Positions 35,181 through 46,886 are shown, numbered from the stretch's first letter. The stretch: 64,000 nucleotides of DNA from Favolaschia claudopus (GCA_037176885.1 JAWWNJ010000114.1:1-64000); one strand, 5' to 3'. Program-made: numbers and translations. The notes: generated by a model from the sequence alone, not told the origin.

Positions 35181-36101
35181 TCATGAACCCAGTCTGGCTG
35201 CCCGTGCAATGAGCCTGGAAGGCCTATTTCTGTGGTGGTTTATCTCGTATCTATGGCAAGATCCGCACACCCTGGCTCCGCTCTTCATCTGACTATGGTA
35301 CCTATGGCGGGATTGCAAGACAGAACGGCAATTTCCGCAGTGTAAGGAATGTATCCCCCGTCGACGGCTTTCTAAAGCTAGAGGGCGAAGTTTCTTGTGC
35401 CGCCATTCAAATTGATAGCAGGGCCGGCAGCGAATGTGGCCCGCCTCCAGAACGCTTTTTGTCCAGTATTTACTGCTGGTGGCGGAGCAACGTGTGCACT
35501 TGCTAGTCGGAGATGGAGCTGCATCTGGCTCAGGCGAGGGAGTTGGAGGAGCAGAGGAGAGCGGAGACTCGGACCCAAAAAGGGTGAGTTCCTCCTTGCT
35601 TGAGACATCTCTCTGGACGTTGAAAATGTTCGTACAGGGGGATGGAAGAAAGGGATCAGTAAGCAAGCAGGAAGAAAACGGCAAAGGGGGGCACAAACCC
35701 TTGGAATGAATGTGTCCGCCATCTCGGGCTCAATCTTCAATGGGATCTCATGGCCACCTCTGCCGACATCTGGGATGGGAGACCAGGATGTAGGCCTGGC
35801 ATCTACAGGGCGTCCTTGAGATGTATGAAGCCACCCAGTAATTGCAACAGCTCGCCGTTGGTGCTCTCTTGCTCGACGCTTCGGAAGCGGTTCGAAGGTC
35901 GGGCTGTTCTGGCCGTTGGGGCTACAAGTCCTACTGAGCGGAAATACGTACTGAGTACATTGGATGTGTTTGCATCCTGGTGTGCCACATACCTTTTTTT
36001 CTTCTGCTATAGCGCTTCTCGTAGTACGCTTTCTCCGCCTCATATTTCTCGTACAATTCGTCCAGATAATCCGCCATAGGGGTCGCTGTCGCATCGGCCA
36101 T
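35181..36101 (-). CDS. Double GATA-like zinc-finger protein, four exons
   Basis: Exons 36101-35993, 35933-35807, 35759-35699 and 35612-35181, with introns of 59 (GTATGT), 47 (GTAGAT), 86 (GTTTGT) and CAG-type ends. All phases agree and give 242 aa. The N-terminus is acidic/helical (YLDELYEKYEAEKAYYEKRY) and may form a short coiled coil. A Ser/Pro linker precedes two fingers: C138-x2-C141-x19-C161-x2-C164 and C191-x2-C194-x20-C215-x2-C218, each followed by an H/R/P-rich basic tail (RHKKLRPL, NHHRNRP). Spacing fits GATA-type fingers, but the usual LCNACG core is degenerate (IRCRPC, RVCGSC), so DNA binding is inferred only. ATG 36101 was chosen as the first in phase with exon 2; another at 36077 is possible. 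The LINE poly(A) end lies 166 bp upstream, so the native promoter may be displaced. Confidence 0.7.
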
Positions 36102-36563
36102 GGGGGCCCGGGGAGTGATCGTGGTGACAAAGGTGTACCTGCAGTGGTATGTAGTATACGTGGTTGATACGTGGCAACAAAGACGGCCTCCCAGTCTGAC
36201 ATGACGTAATGTTTTCCCAGCACGTGGAAGGCCTTACGTTGGTCTATGAGCGCGTCTCCGACGCGTCTTTTTTTTTTTTTTTTTTTTGTTTGTGGAGCGT
36301 TAGTGTAGTGCAGGTTAGCCCTTCCGGTCCGGCAGACTCGGTTTGCAGTCCGCCAGACCTTCCAGCCGACATAGTCGGTCCCCCCCTACCGCTAGTGAGA
36401 GGCCATGGAATTAAAACCCAGCCAGAGGATAACAAATCAACCACCCGAGGAAATGCGCAATCGCACTTGTGCCCGACGCATCGCTGCACGTTGTGTGGGG
36501 CTGCGACTTTCTCGACTCAAAAGGTCGACGGGTGTTAACCCGTCAGCCTTTATCATCGTCAAG

Positions 36564-37102
36564 TTAGCCGACACCCACTAATACCCCGGTCTTCCATGTC
36601 CAGTCTTTCGGGAGTCTATCCTCCTTTTTTAGAACGTTCTTCCATGTACTCAAAACAAGTTTTTTATCGATAGCCTTGCTGCCATATTTAACAGCGTTTG
36701 TCATTGCGCAGTCCATTCCGAGGCGGTTGTTGATAGTCTTACACCAGCGATTCGTGATTTCCCGGTTCGAGGCGGGGCCTTTTGCATTGATGACGCGTTC
36801 ATTTCTGAGCCTTGTGCAGACTCGGAGACGAGAATGCGGAAGAGGCGCGTCGTGCCCGCGTCTTTTCGCTTGATGGCTGCGCATGCCATGATTTGTCCAA
36901 CCGTTGGCGGCGGTAGGTCCGCGCCGGTCTTGAGCTTCCATAGCTCGCTCGCGAGGTTCCACACGGCTTGTTGGCCCGGTGCGTCGCATTTTGTTAGGAT
37001 GTGTTCCATTGACTCTGTGGTGCCACATTTGTTGCAGGTTTCCTTTTCCTCGTGGCCGGGCATGTCTTTCCAGTGCAGTCCGACTTGATATCCTCCGTGA
37101 AT
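36564..37102 (-). pseudogene. LINE C-terminus with Cys/His knuckle
   Basis: After GGYQVGLHWKDMPGHEEKET the frame shows CNKCGTTESMEHILTKC, the C-x2-C ... H-x4-C knuckle near the end of RNase-H-bearing fungal LINEs. A helical region follows (AVWNLASELWKL). Near 36812 about 8-10 bases are missing relative to the expected reading and the frame shifts. The new frame (RLRNERVINAKGPASNREIT ... DWTWKTGVLVGVG) ends at 36564, 277 bp before the poly(A). Confidence 0.75.
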
Positions 37103-37104
37103 TA

Positions 37105-38320
37105 CTGTACCATTTCGACCGATTTTTCAGGTCACAGGTCACAGCCGATTTCATTTGATGTGTGCAAAAATCGGGCTCATGTGCGATGGCTGTGGACGCC
37201 CATGTCCATATAAGGACATGGGACCTGACGGAACATTCCGACGCCCGTGGGTTCAATTCCCGGACGTCGCAACTTTTTTTTCACCTTTTATACACTTTTT
37301 AACCTCGAGTAGATGGTGGCTTCAAAAAATTCACGGCCCATTGTAGTAAGTTATAACCCACAAATGTACTTTCTGGGTGGAATCTGAGGGGCATTGGATG
37401 TTTGAGAACTGTAAAATGATAAACATTCTTGAATACATGGCTTAAGTTTTGGCTGTCTGCAATGAGACAATGAAATACATATATTGAGTGCAGGTAATGT
37501 AACTAGGTACTGGTACTACTACATAGTCTAGTCAAAAATTTTGAGCCTTTCCATGGAGAGTTAGTTTGAGGCACAAGGCAAAATTGATGGGAAGCAGATA
37601 TATTGGCAGTCTGTCCCCCTCCCATCCTGTATCGAAGGTACATTGCATTGAGCCCACCAAAGGGCTCTGTTACTTGAAGAAAATAAGGTTACTCTCCCCC
37701 TACCTCGTAGGATTTGAAAATACAACCCAGTTACGTTGAACTGGGATTTGCCGGTAAAGCATCCCCATTTTCTGGCAGAGATTGAATAAATAAAATTAGG
37801 TGGGTTCTTGCAGCTTTATGCAGCACAAAACAGACATATTCTAACAGACGCAAGGAAACGAAGGCGAAATGAAACCTTGATGAAACCGCGGGAAAGCCAA
37901 TTGATGCCATCAATTTTGTGCTTATTGTGGCAAGCCGACGTCTCGGCGGAAAATCTTGAATTCCATTGGCCAGATCCCATGTCCATTCGGGGAATTCGCT
38001 CGAAAAGGGCATGGGTCTTGAAATCACTGATTTTCCTTAAACGGCCTTGGGATTCAAGATTGAAAAACCCTCGCGGCGTGATGAACACCATCGTATTACA
38101 ACCAAAATGGGGTGCAAGGAAGAGACTAAATCAAATTGAATCTCTCCCTCTTTTCTCCTTTTTCTCTCTCTTTTTCCAACTTGAAAAACTTGATTTCTTC
38201 GCCCCATCCACAGACATGGGACATGGGCCAAAAATCGCCTTAATTCAAAACAAAATTTTTCGGGCATCTCGGACTGAGAAATTACATAAGTTTGATGAAT
38301 CTTTGGTCGAAATGGTACAG
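37105..38320. mobile_element. 1,216-bp non-autonomous TA transposon inside the LINE
   Basis: Ends CTGTACCATTTCGACCGATT and, inward from the right, CTGTACCATTTCGACCAAAG (16 bp identical). TA at 37103-37104 and 38321-38322. Precise removal restores the LINE codons. No transposase frame is present. Two internal segments recur elsewhere in inverted form (37167-37202 at 15713-15750; 38110-38240 at 13780-13870). Confidence 0.9.
37178..37275 (+). other. tRNA-like / Pol III-like segment within the TA element
   Basis: GGTTCAATTCCC at ~37251 matches a B-box. A 7-bp acceptor-like pairing exists between TGCGATG near 37178 and CGTCGCA near 37268, and the segment is followed by a T8 run that could end Pol III transcription. 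CCCATGTCCATATAAGGACA is a perfect hairpin in the middle. D- and anticodon arms are not canonical and the span is too long, so it is not called a tRNA gene. Confidence 0.25.
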
Positions 38321-38813
38321 TAGCATCCAGAGGAAGTATCTCGCACTCCTGGATAGATCCTTGTCCTTCGTCGACTTCCAGATAATCCCCTCAGCCGGTA
38401 GATCATCGGATGGATCAGCGGTTGCTTCTTGTGCATACTCGGTGTTACAAAAAGTAACCGATAATTTGGTCACTCCTTCACGGCCACGTGATATTTTTTC
38501 GAAGTGTCGCGCTTCAAATATACCCCTGACAATTCTCTACAGCATACATGAAAAGATCCCTGACATTCCTTGTCTGAGGCTCCTGAGACTTGTCAACAAA
38601 CTGAACGTCATAGTATTTTTGCATGCAGCCGGCACAAACCACACAAAAACTCGAAATATATCCACAACTAGCAGTGAGCCCATGCTTCGCCATGGGATTC
38701 CGCTCTTCTGCCCTACAAAAACCAGGTGCCAGTGCCGATCGTCGCCGACCTTCGGTCGACTCCTCGCGGCCCCGTGTGCGAGCTCACTCCATCTCAAATG
38801 GCTTGGTTTCTTA

Positions 38814-39497
38814 CAGTGGTGGCAAATAGAAATTGCCGTGGCTTTTTGGTAAAAATCTTGCTGCATGCTTCACCGAATGACCTCAAATAAGATGTAAAGA
38901 TGGGTATGTGATACTTCTGTACCTCCTAGAACACTCAGCAATATATCATGCACTGAGAATGCATCAATAATGGATGGTTCCCGATTTTTGCCATATCCGG
39001 AAAAACACAATGTACCCTCAGCAAAAAGGTGTCATAATAGGATAAAAGTACTTGAAAAACAATGCTGGTTCTCACTTTGATTGACTGGAACTGACCCTCA
39101 TTTGAGCTCACAACGGCCGCGCGAAGTTGGTCATTTTAGCTATTTTCTCTGCATTTTCAGCTATTTTGTGTGAAAATAGCCAACTCTGAGCGGCTGTTGT
39201 GAGCTCAAATGAGGGTCAATTCCATTCAACAAAAGTAGAAACTAGGACTGTTTTTCAAGTACTTTCATCCTATTGTGACACTTTTTTGCTGAGGATACAT
39301 TGAGTCTTTCCAGATATGGCAATAATAAGAAACTGTCCTGTTATTGATGCATTGTCAGGGCATAATATATAGCTGAGTGTTCTAAACAGTACAGAGGTAT
39401 CATATATTTATCTCTACATCTTATTTCAGGTCATTCCGTGAAGTATACAGCAAGATTTTGGCCAAAAAGCCACGGCAATTTCTATTTGCCACCACTG
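38814..39497. mobile_element. 684-bp near-complete palindrome (foldback MITE), copy 1
   Basis: Begins CAGTGGTGGCAAATAGAAAT and ends with its complement; TA at 38812-38813 and 39498-39499. The two halves mirror each other over almost their full length, including CTCAGCAAAAA/TTTTTGCTGAG, AAGTACTTGAAAAAC and GAGCTCACAAC, around a short centre near 39150. No ORF. The transcript would form one long hairpin. Confidence 0.9.
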
Positions 39498-41191
39498 TAC
39501 ATATAGTAAATACAATGCAAAAATCTCATCTTCTGCCGTTTACGATGTTGAAATGCCTGGGGAAATTTGTTGCCATCCAAGCATCATCTCCCGTCGTTGT
39601 TCCTCAGCATAAACGCCTCGCCGAACCTCATCCTCATACCGAAGCATCCTACCTCGGTAACTTTCCCGATATCGGCTGATTGACATCGTATTCGTGGTCA
39701 AGGGCTTGATCTAAGGACTGAGTCGGATCTGTGACGAACAAAACAGTAAGCTAGACAATACAGCTCGAATTGGGTGGACGCGTACCACATTCAGGAGATA
39801 ACTTTAACCTTTGTTCCCCTTGTTCAACTTTCCGCCGTAGCGTTTGCGCTCGAGACCTATGACAACCTTTATATCCCTCGATGTCCAATAGATCCTCAAT
39901 TTCACCAGCGAGCTCTCGTTGCCGACGTGCTCGTTGAGCCAATGATCGTGGCAAGTTTACAGGCCTTACAATGCCTGACTGTGCCCCTCAGATCAGTGTG
40001 AAGTCCTCAGATCGCAAGTCTCGCGTACCAAACGACCATCGTTCTCTTTTTCCTTTGCTTCTCTCTTCCTTCGCCTCTTTTGGCCCGCCGAACGCCGTTT
40101 AGACTTGGACTAAGGAAAAATTACTTTTGAACGGGTCCGGCACGACATTTTGTTGAATTGCTGACCTGATTCCGACTCTTCCTTGAAACAGGATTCGCTC
40201 TGATCTCCACAGGTGCACCACTGACTGCACTCAGCTCGCCGAGATTCCCCTCGCGCTCCATTGTTCTGCTAAGCAAAAAGGGCTCCGGCTGAGTCATAGA
40301 GGGCGTCTTGGGCAGCAGTGAGCGAAGACGGCTCGTTGTGGCGGGCATGGTTGAGCATCGAGTGAATCGACATCGTGCAGAGAGACGGGTGGAGCATGCG
40401 GGCACGAACTCAACATCTCGACAAAATGACGCACCAGTGGGGCGGTTCAGGGCATTTTGTTAGCGGTCGGCCAATACGAATGTCCCTTTTGTTTGTCTTG
40501 TCTTGTCCCACCCAGACACGAAGTCTTTGGTTCTTATATAGATATCTGATCACCGGATTTCCAACCTGCATTTGATAAAGACGACACTATCCCATCCAGT
40601 CATACAAAATACTTGTGAAAGCGGCGTCAAAATAGTGTGAAAAGAGGTCGCCCATATTTCACCTCGAATTTGTCCTTGTTGTTTATCCCGGTTAATGAGG
40701 AGGGTAGATGATGATAATATATGTCGCTGAATAGCTCTTGGTTACTTGATTGACACAGAGGGCAAGAGAGCTGCTGGAATTTTCACATTAATCCCATCTT
40801 TTTGTAGCAAAACGAGCTGATACCCAGCTTGAAACTGAATCAAATCTGAGTGGTGGAATTCAGACGCTCAAAAAAGCCCCAATGACATGGTTCAGACAGA
40901 CCAAATTTGGTCAGACAATAGAATCGTGTATAAAATACAACATAGAATACTTGAAACTGTGTTTCCTGTGCTAACAAAGCGAGAGCCAAATGGTTTCTTC
41001 TAAATAAGGCAAAATTTTAGCTGTCAGATTGAACCGACTGGTGCGAGACATTCGCGGCGTCGTTTCTCCCAAACTTCCATACAAATGGGTACAGAACATC
41101 CCAATGAACATTCCTATGTGCTTGAACCAACAAAATACTACACGATTCGGCCTAAAATGGCACATTGTCGGTCACTTTTTGTAACACCGAG
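39498..41191. other. Interior of the 2.75-kb TA element, no gene recognised
   Basis: Short frames on both strands only. The right ~400 bp is A/T-rich and ends in the TIR. Whether this once encoded a transposase cannot be told from the sequence. Confidence 0.4.
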
Positions 41192-41193
41192 TA

Positions 41194-44100
41194 TTTCATG
41201 TTCTTTTTGGTCTGTCCGCGGTCCAGGAGCCTCTTGTAAGTTGGCTTGTTTCTTTTAAATTTTTTGATGAACTTATATGCCTTTGATTGAGTCATTGCTT
41301 GAAGTTTGGCTCCCGGCAGCAAGAATCTCGTATCAGGTTGTACTTTGATCTCGTCTTCATCAATCTTGTTGCATCCCTCATTCGCGAGTTTGTCCGCCGC
41401 TTCGTTTCCCTCGTTTCCAGCATGGCCTTTGACCCAGGTGAGTGTGGTCTCGGCCTTGCGTCTGCGTAGTTTGGTCACGATTGTCCGGATTAGGCCACCA
41501 TTTTCGATATTCATAAAGCCCTCATCTTCGTTCCTTGTGAGATATCGGGTCAAGGCGTCGATGGAGGTCTTAGAGTCGCTGTATATTATCAGCGGTGCGT
41601 TTAAAGGGCATTTTTCTACTGCTTCTTTGATCGCGATTAATTCTCCGACATTGTTGGATGGTTTTAGGTGTTTGGGGATGCGTATTGCTTGGTTCCGCAT
41701 GTCACCCGGGCCGTAATATACGCCTGCGCCCGCGCGCGCGTTTGCGCCGCCGTTGTTCATTGCCGAACCGTCTGTCCATACTCTTACTGGTTCACCCTGG
41801 GGGTCGTGTTGTGTGTTTGGAGCCGAATCTCGCAGGTTTCTAGGGGATGTGTTCGTGAAGATGCGGACTGTGTCCGCTATCGTTCCGTGGGTTGTTACTC
41901 TGTGATTGAATATTGCTGATTCCTCATCAGCTTCTACCCCGTCATCTAACTCATTTTCATAGTCCTCGGGTTGCGGCTCTCGGGGGTCCCACTTCTCTTC
42001 GAGCAGTAATTCTCGTGCTCGGCTGTAGCATTGGTGCGGGTTCTTGCAGTGTGTAATGGCCTTTGTAATCTGGCATGTTGCACACCTACAGGACTTGTAC
42101 GGTCTGTGGCGCGGTGCGTCCATCTTCTGACCGAGGTTTACTGCGTCTTTGACTAATTTGAGGCGGTGATTTACCTGTAGGCATTCTACTATCTCGACAT
42201 CTTGGTTATACAGGGATCTTGTAGCGTATGATTTGCGGTGGTACCAAATTGGCATCGAATTTTGGATCTCACGGGATACCGCAATAGCGTCCATTTCCAG
42301 TCCGTTCTTGCGGCCGGATTTAATCATGTCCGAGAGGTCTCTTCCAATTTCTGGCACCGATACCTTGGGGAACCACGATTGGAGGTATGCATTCATTCTT
42401 AGACCTTCGCTTACGTTTTCATTACTGCCGGGGATTTTGTGGGCCAGGATCTCATCTGCTACACAGGGGGCGGTCGGGTCCAAAATTCAGGTAAGTTTTT
42501 AGCCAGGTGACTGTGATGGCTTCGTTCCGCGCTACAATGTCTAATAGGTTCTTTCCTCCCATCTCCGCCGGTGCGTAAACAGTTTCTTTATTAACGGTGA
42601 CATTCGTCTTGTTACCCCATAGGAATTGTCTAATTCTCTTTTCCAGTTTCTTTTCAACCTCTTTAGGCATACCTTGGACCGTTGCGAGGTATTGAGTCAT
42701 CCCGCCGACTACCATCAGAATGATAAGGCGGCGTCCTTCCATCGTGGGGTGTCCTAGTTCCCATCTTTCAAGGGCGGCATCGATTTTCTCGAGGGTTCGT
42801 GCCCAGGTGCCGACTTGCTCTATTTTGTTTCCAACCCACGCTCCTAAGGTGCGTATTGGCTCTCCGTCCCTGGCAATTTTAATATTTTCTGGGATTATTG
42901 TTCCGTCGATTCCGTTCACGAATCGGGTCGCGAGAACTTTATCCCTATGGTCAATCGCACCTATTGGGATCATCTCGGTTTTGCTGATGTTGAATTTGGC
43001 GCCAGCTGCAACACACCACTCGTCCAGGACCTCAAGGAGGTCGCTAAAGTCATCCCCGGTGTCGAGGTATACCATTGTGTCGTCAGCGAATAGGGTAGCT
43101 ATCAGTTTTTCTTGTTTTCCTTTTATCTTGAAGCCTTTAAGGTCTGATTGTCTCAGTGATTCAGCCAGTGGTTCAATAGCGAGGTCAAACAGCAGGCATG
43201 ACAGGGGATCTCCCTGCCTAACACCTCTTGTAACACGAAACGGGTGTTGGCTCTTCTCGCCGTTGACAACAACGTACGTCCACGCGTCACTATACAGCGC
43301 CTTTACAGTGTTGATAAACTCTTCTGGTATGTTGTAGCTTGCTAGCGTGCGCCACAGGTAGTCGTGTTCTATCTTATCGTATGCTTTCTCTTGGTCAAGC
43401 GCCACAATAACCCCGTTTCTCTCGGTGGCTTCAGCGAGTTCGATGACACGCTTCGTGAGCCATATTTGGTCGCGGATTTGTCTACCGGGTACGAAGCCCG
43501 CCTGGTTGGGGTGTATAAGGTCTGGGGCCACCGCTGCGAGCTTCAGGGTCAGGGCTTTTGTGAAAAGTTTGTAGTCGGTATTTAGCAGCGATATTGGCCT
43601 GTAGTTTGCAATGTCGGACTTATCATTTTTCTTATACAACGGGCACATCCAGCTCTTCGAGAAACCAGTTCCTGTGATCATACCGTGAGTCTCGATATCG
43701 TTGTACACTCTAAGCATCGTTTTGAGGATGTTAAAGGCGGGTTTGTCGTTATGTACATCCGTCCGGTATCGATCATCTAGGATTCTCCATACTTCATAGG
43801 GAATTCCATCGAGCCCTGGCGTTGTTTGCGGACATTTTGAGAGCCCGTTGTATGTCCTCATAGGTGAGTCTGCGTTGAAGTATTTCTTTTTGTTCTTCTG
43901 TTATTTTCCTTGCTGTACGTCCTATCACCGTCCGTATCTTCTCTTCCGGGACTTCCGGTCGTACTGACTGCAGGTTGTCGTGGTAGTCTCTGGCCAGCGA
44001 TGCCATTTCCTTCGAGTTTTTTTCGTATTCAACGGTGCCGTTGGGATGTATTCCTTTTTTCAGTCTGTGTATCAATTCCCTCGGTTTGCTTGGTTTATTG

Positions 44101-44346
44101 ATCATTGACCAGTAGCGACTAATGGTTTCGCCTTCGATTCTATTCCGAACTTGGGCGGTGAGTCGGGCAGCCTTGAATCTTTTCCTCTCGAGCTCAGCTA
44201 GTTTTTTAATCAGTACGGCTCCTGAGAGTCTACGTTCTTCTTCGGTCAGGTTAGCGTCGGCGTTGATTGTTCCAATTTTGTCTTCGAGGGCCGTTCTTGG
44301 GCATACTATTGTGCCCAATGGGTATGAATTCTCCCATTGGGTCAGA
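41194..44346 (-). pseudogene. LINE linker, reverse transcriptase and RNase H
   Basis: RT motifs: TPGLDGIPYEVW, NYRPISLLNTDYKLF, ALDQEKAYDKIEHDYLW, RGVRQGDPLSCLLFDLAIEP and LFADDTMVYLD (the FADD box). The RNase H domain shows VWTDGS, NVGELIAI, IIYSDSK and WVKGHAGNEGNEAADKLANE, supplying all expected acidic residues and the His. Upstream, ENSYPLGTIVCPRTALEDKI begins the surviving body just after a stop near 44346. Two one-base frameshifts (43816-43831; C5 run 42466-42470) separate the three frames. Domains are otherwise well preserved, so the element is not ancient. Confidence 0.9.
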
Positions 44347-44398
44347 ATTCACGATTTCCTGCTCCCTCTCTTTACTTTTTGCCCCAGAAATTTCCGGC
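44304..44398 (-). repeat. LINE 5'-junction segment, also at 52896-52993
   Basis: On the minus strand: GACCCAATGGGAGAATTCAT, ACCCATTGGGCACAATAGTA. The plus strand at 52896-52993 carries a diverged copy in the same order. This marks a conserved part of the LINE or a flanking element. Confidence 0.6.
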
Positions 44399-45216
44399 AT
44401 GTATTCTCCTACGAGTAGTATCAATGCATAATTCTACCAAAGGGCTTGATGATTCGTGAAGAGGAAGGTATTGAAATATGTTTACCGGGACATCAAACTC
44501 AGTGATCCCGCGACATATCCCAATGTTCTGACTTACCTCTTCACTGTTTAAACCCGGGAAACTTGGAGAGAGCTCATATAATAGCATACTACAGTGGTGG
44601 CAAATAGAAATTGCCGTGGCTTTTTGGCCAAAATCTTGCTTTATACTTCACCGAATGACCTGAAATAAAATGTAGAGCTAAATATATGATACCTCTGTAC
44701 TGCTTAGAACACTCAGCTATATATTACACCCTGACAATGCATCAATAACAGGACAGTTTCTTATTATTGCCATATCTGGAAAGACTCAATGTATCCTCAG
44801 CAAAAAAGTGTCACAATAGGATGAAAGTACTTGAAAAACAGTCCTAGTTTCTACTTTTGTTGAATGGAATTGACCCTCATTTGAGCTCACAACAACCGCT
44901 CAGAGTTGGCTATTTTCACACAAAATAGCTGAAAATGCAGAGAAAATAGCTAAAATGACCTACTTTGAGCGGCTGTTGTGAGCTCAAATGACGATCAGTT
45001 CCAGTCAATCAAAGTGAGAACTAGCATTGTTTTTCAAGTACTTTTATCCTATTATGACACTTTTTTGCTGAGGGTACATTGTGTTTTTCCGGATATGGCA
45101 AAAAACGGAAACCATCCATTATTGATGCATTGTCAGTGCATGATATATTGCTGAGTATTCTAAGAGGTACAGAAGTATCACATACCCAACTCTACATCTT
45201 ATTTGAGGTCATTCGG

Positions 45217-45396
45217 TGTCAGCGTAATTTGCTGTTCGGTATCGCCCGTATCGAGTGGTCAAGACGAGAAGTTGAAAGAAACTACGTTTGTGTAGAGAAC
45301 GTCGTGGTTCCGGTTACAAACGCATAAAGACTACGTAATGCTTACGAGAGTACAGTATGCTGGAAAGTAAAGAGTGGTAAATAATTACCGCTAACA
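45217..45396 (-). repeat. LTR (3' LTR in minus-strand sense)
   Basis: 180 bp, TGTCAGCG...GCTAACA; contains a 15-bp stretch around TTTGTGTAGAGAAC absent from its partner. Confidence 0.85.
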
Positions 45397-46886
45397 CTCC
45401 CCCTCAGCGAGTGGACTCGAGTAAGGGATGAATAAGTAGAGGGCATGATGGAGAATATGTAAAATATATGGAACAACATACTGCTGCTCCCCCTTGAGCG
45501 TAAAACTTGCCAAATAAACTTCCGACCCAATACGACCCAGCATTCTCTCTGGTAGAGCGTCGACGCTGTGTCGTGGCTCTCCAGCACACGCGGTCGCGGA
45601 TCGAAGACTGTTGGCGCTGACCCACTTGGGTCTCTGGCCCAGTCGGAACGTGTCCGCCCGTTGCAGCTGTGGCGGTCTTCTGGTCGTCGTATTATCGGCT
45701 CCGTAGGCTTCGCTGCTGCTCTGGATGTCGCCGATCAAGACCTCCGCCCGTCACATTGTGCACCTAGGCGGTCTAATCGAGTCGGCCCCCCATACTGAGC
45801 GTGGTGGGCCTCCATACCCCTTATCTCCCCCTTCGAAAAAGTGGTTTTTCGACCGTTCCGCGTGCGCAATGAAAGGAAGGGGAAAATGTGCAAGAATGAG
45901 TGAAGTCGGCGATAGATGATGCGCGACGGGGTGAATGAAAGTGGAATGCGCTCGTGCGCGTGTGACGCGAGTGTTGGTATGCGGCGGCCAAGTGAGACGT
46001 GAATGAGGAAGTAAGAAGCTCCCCCTGTGTCGGCCGTTCGCGTCGAAGTTGGCGGTATCGAAGTCGCCGTGAGCAAGTCGTCGTGTGAGCTCTCCCCCTG
46101 TGACGCTGATGCGTAGTACACAGTTATAAGAAGAAACTGAGCTATAGAAGCTCCCCCTGCCTGCGTCAGAGTTGGTGGCGTAGATAACCGCGGCGAGCAA
46201 GTCGCCCGATGCGAGGACTGCTCTGGATGCTCCCCCTGCAATGCCTGTGCGAGGTGTAGAGGAAGGGGCTCCCCCTGGGCATGCGAGGAAGGTATGCGCG
46301 AGGTCGCGCTGTCCGGAACTGCAATACGAGCGTAATCGCGTCGTCTGAGCTGTCCGAGACGTGGTGACGGGGCAGAACTGCTGGTCGTTGTAGCGCTGCT
46401 GCTGCTCATTGCGAGAGAGCACCTGCGGCCCTCGTTGAGATGGATCCTGGGGCTCGCTGCCCCATCCTGCGGCCGTGGGATTGCGATGTCGTGCCGGAGC
46501 CATAAGTTGGCTGGCATACGTCTCCGCCAGCTATGCTCGAAACGGGTAGACGTACCATTCGGGTCCCATATGGGTGCACCTGGCGTTCGCTTTGCCGAAT
46601 CCTTCATCTATTTCCTCCCCCTGGCCCTCTGTCGCTGCCCTTGTCGTTGTGTGAATGCGTGCTGATGTCGCGTGAGTCACCGAGTTGGTGCAGTCGTCAG
46701 GCGGGGTGAGTAGAGGTTGTGCCGCTTGTCCGTCGGCTGTGGTGTGCGGCCGTAAGATCCAAGGCTTGGCCGTTTGGATGCTGCACGCTATAGCGTATTG
46801 CTGAGGTTCAGGTGTACCGCTAACCGCTGCGCCGAGAGTTGATACGGACTGGCGTTATTTACCAGGAGCCACCTGGGGTGCGTTTG

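Larger units (their letters stand above)
38438..41191. mobile_element. 2.75-kb TA transposon inside the LINE, carrying a nested foldback
   Basis: Ends CTCGGTGTTACAAAAAGTAA and, inward from the right, CTCGGTGTTACAAAAAGTGA; the arms run about 30 bp with four mismatches. TA at 38436-38437 and 41192-41193. Removal rejoins the LINE frame. Without the nested foldback it is about 2.07 kb. No transposase motif was recognised inside; a minus-strand frame at 39751-39954 is basic and helical (RRQRELAGEIEDLLDIEG) but unassigned. Confidence 0.85.
36268..44346 (-). pseudogene. LINE retrotransposon (EN/RT/RNaseH type), 5'-truncated, interrupted by two DNA elements
   Basis: The minus strand carries, in order, a linker domain (44318-43794), reverse transcriptase (43861-42452), RNase H (42483-41194), then after the insertions 38435-38323 and 37102-36564, a 3' UTR, and a 20-base A tail (T run 36268-36287). 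Deleting 38438-41191 and 37105-38320 with one TA each restores continuous reading: NMKYAQEATADPSDDLP and ARYFLWMLIHGGYQVGLHW. At least three further frame breaks exist: near 43816-43831, at a C5 run at 42466-42470, and a small deletion near 36812. The endonuclease and ORF1 are missing, as expected from incomplete reverse transcription. Layout and RNase H place it with fungal Tad/I-like LINEs; the intact frame at 62.1 kb to the end is a relative (shared EGET motif). Confidence 0.85.

Noticed and set aside
37178..37275. tRNA gene
   Set aside because: B-box and terminator are present but D and anticodon arms do not form and the length is wrong; kept only as a weak tRNA-like segment.
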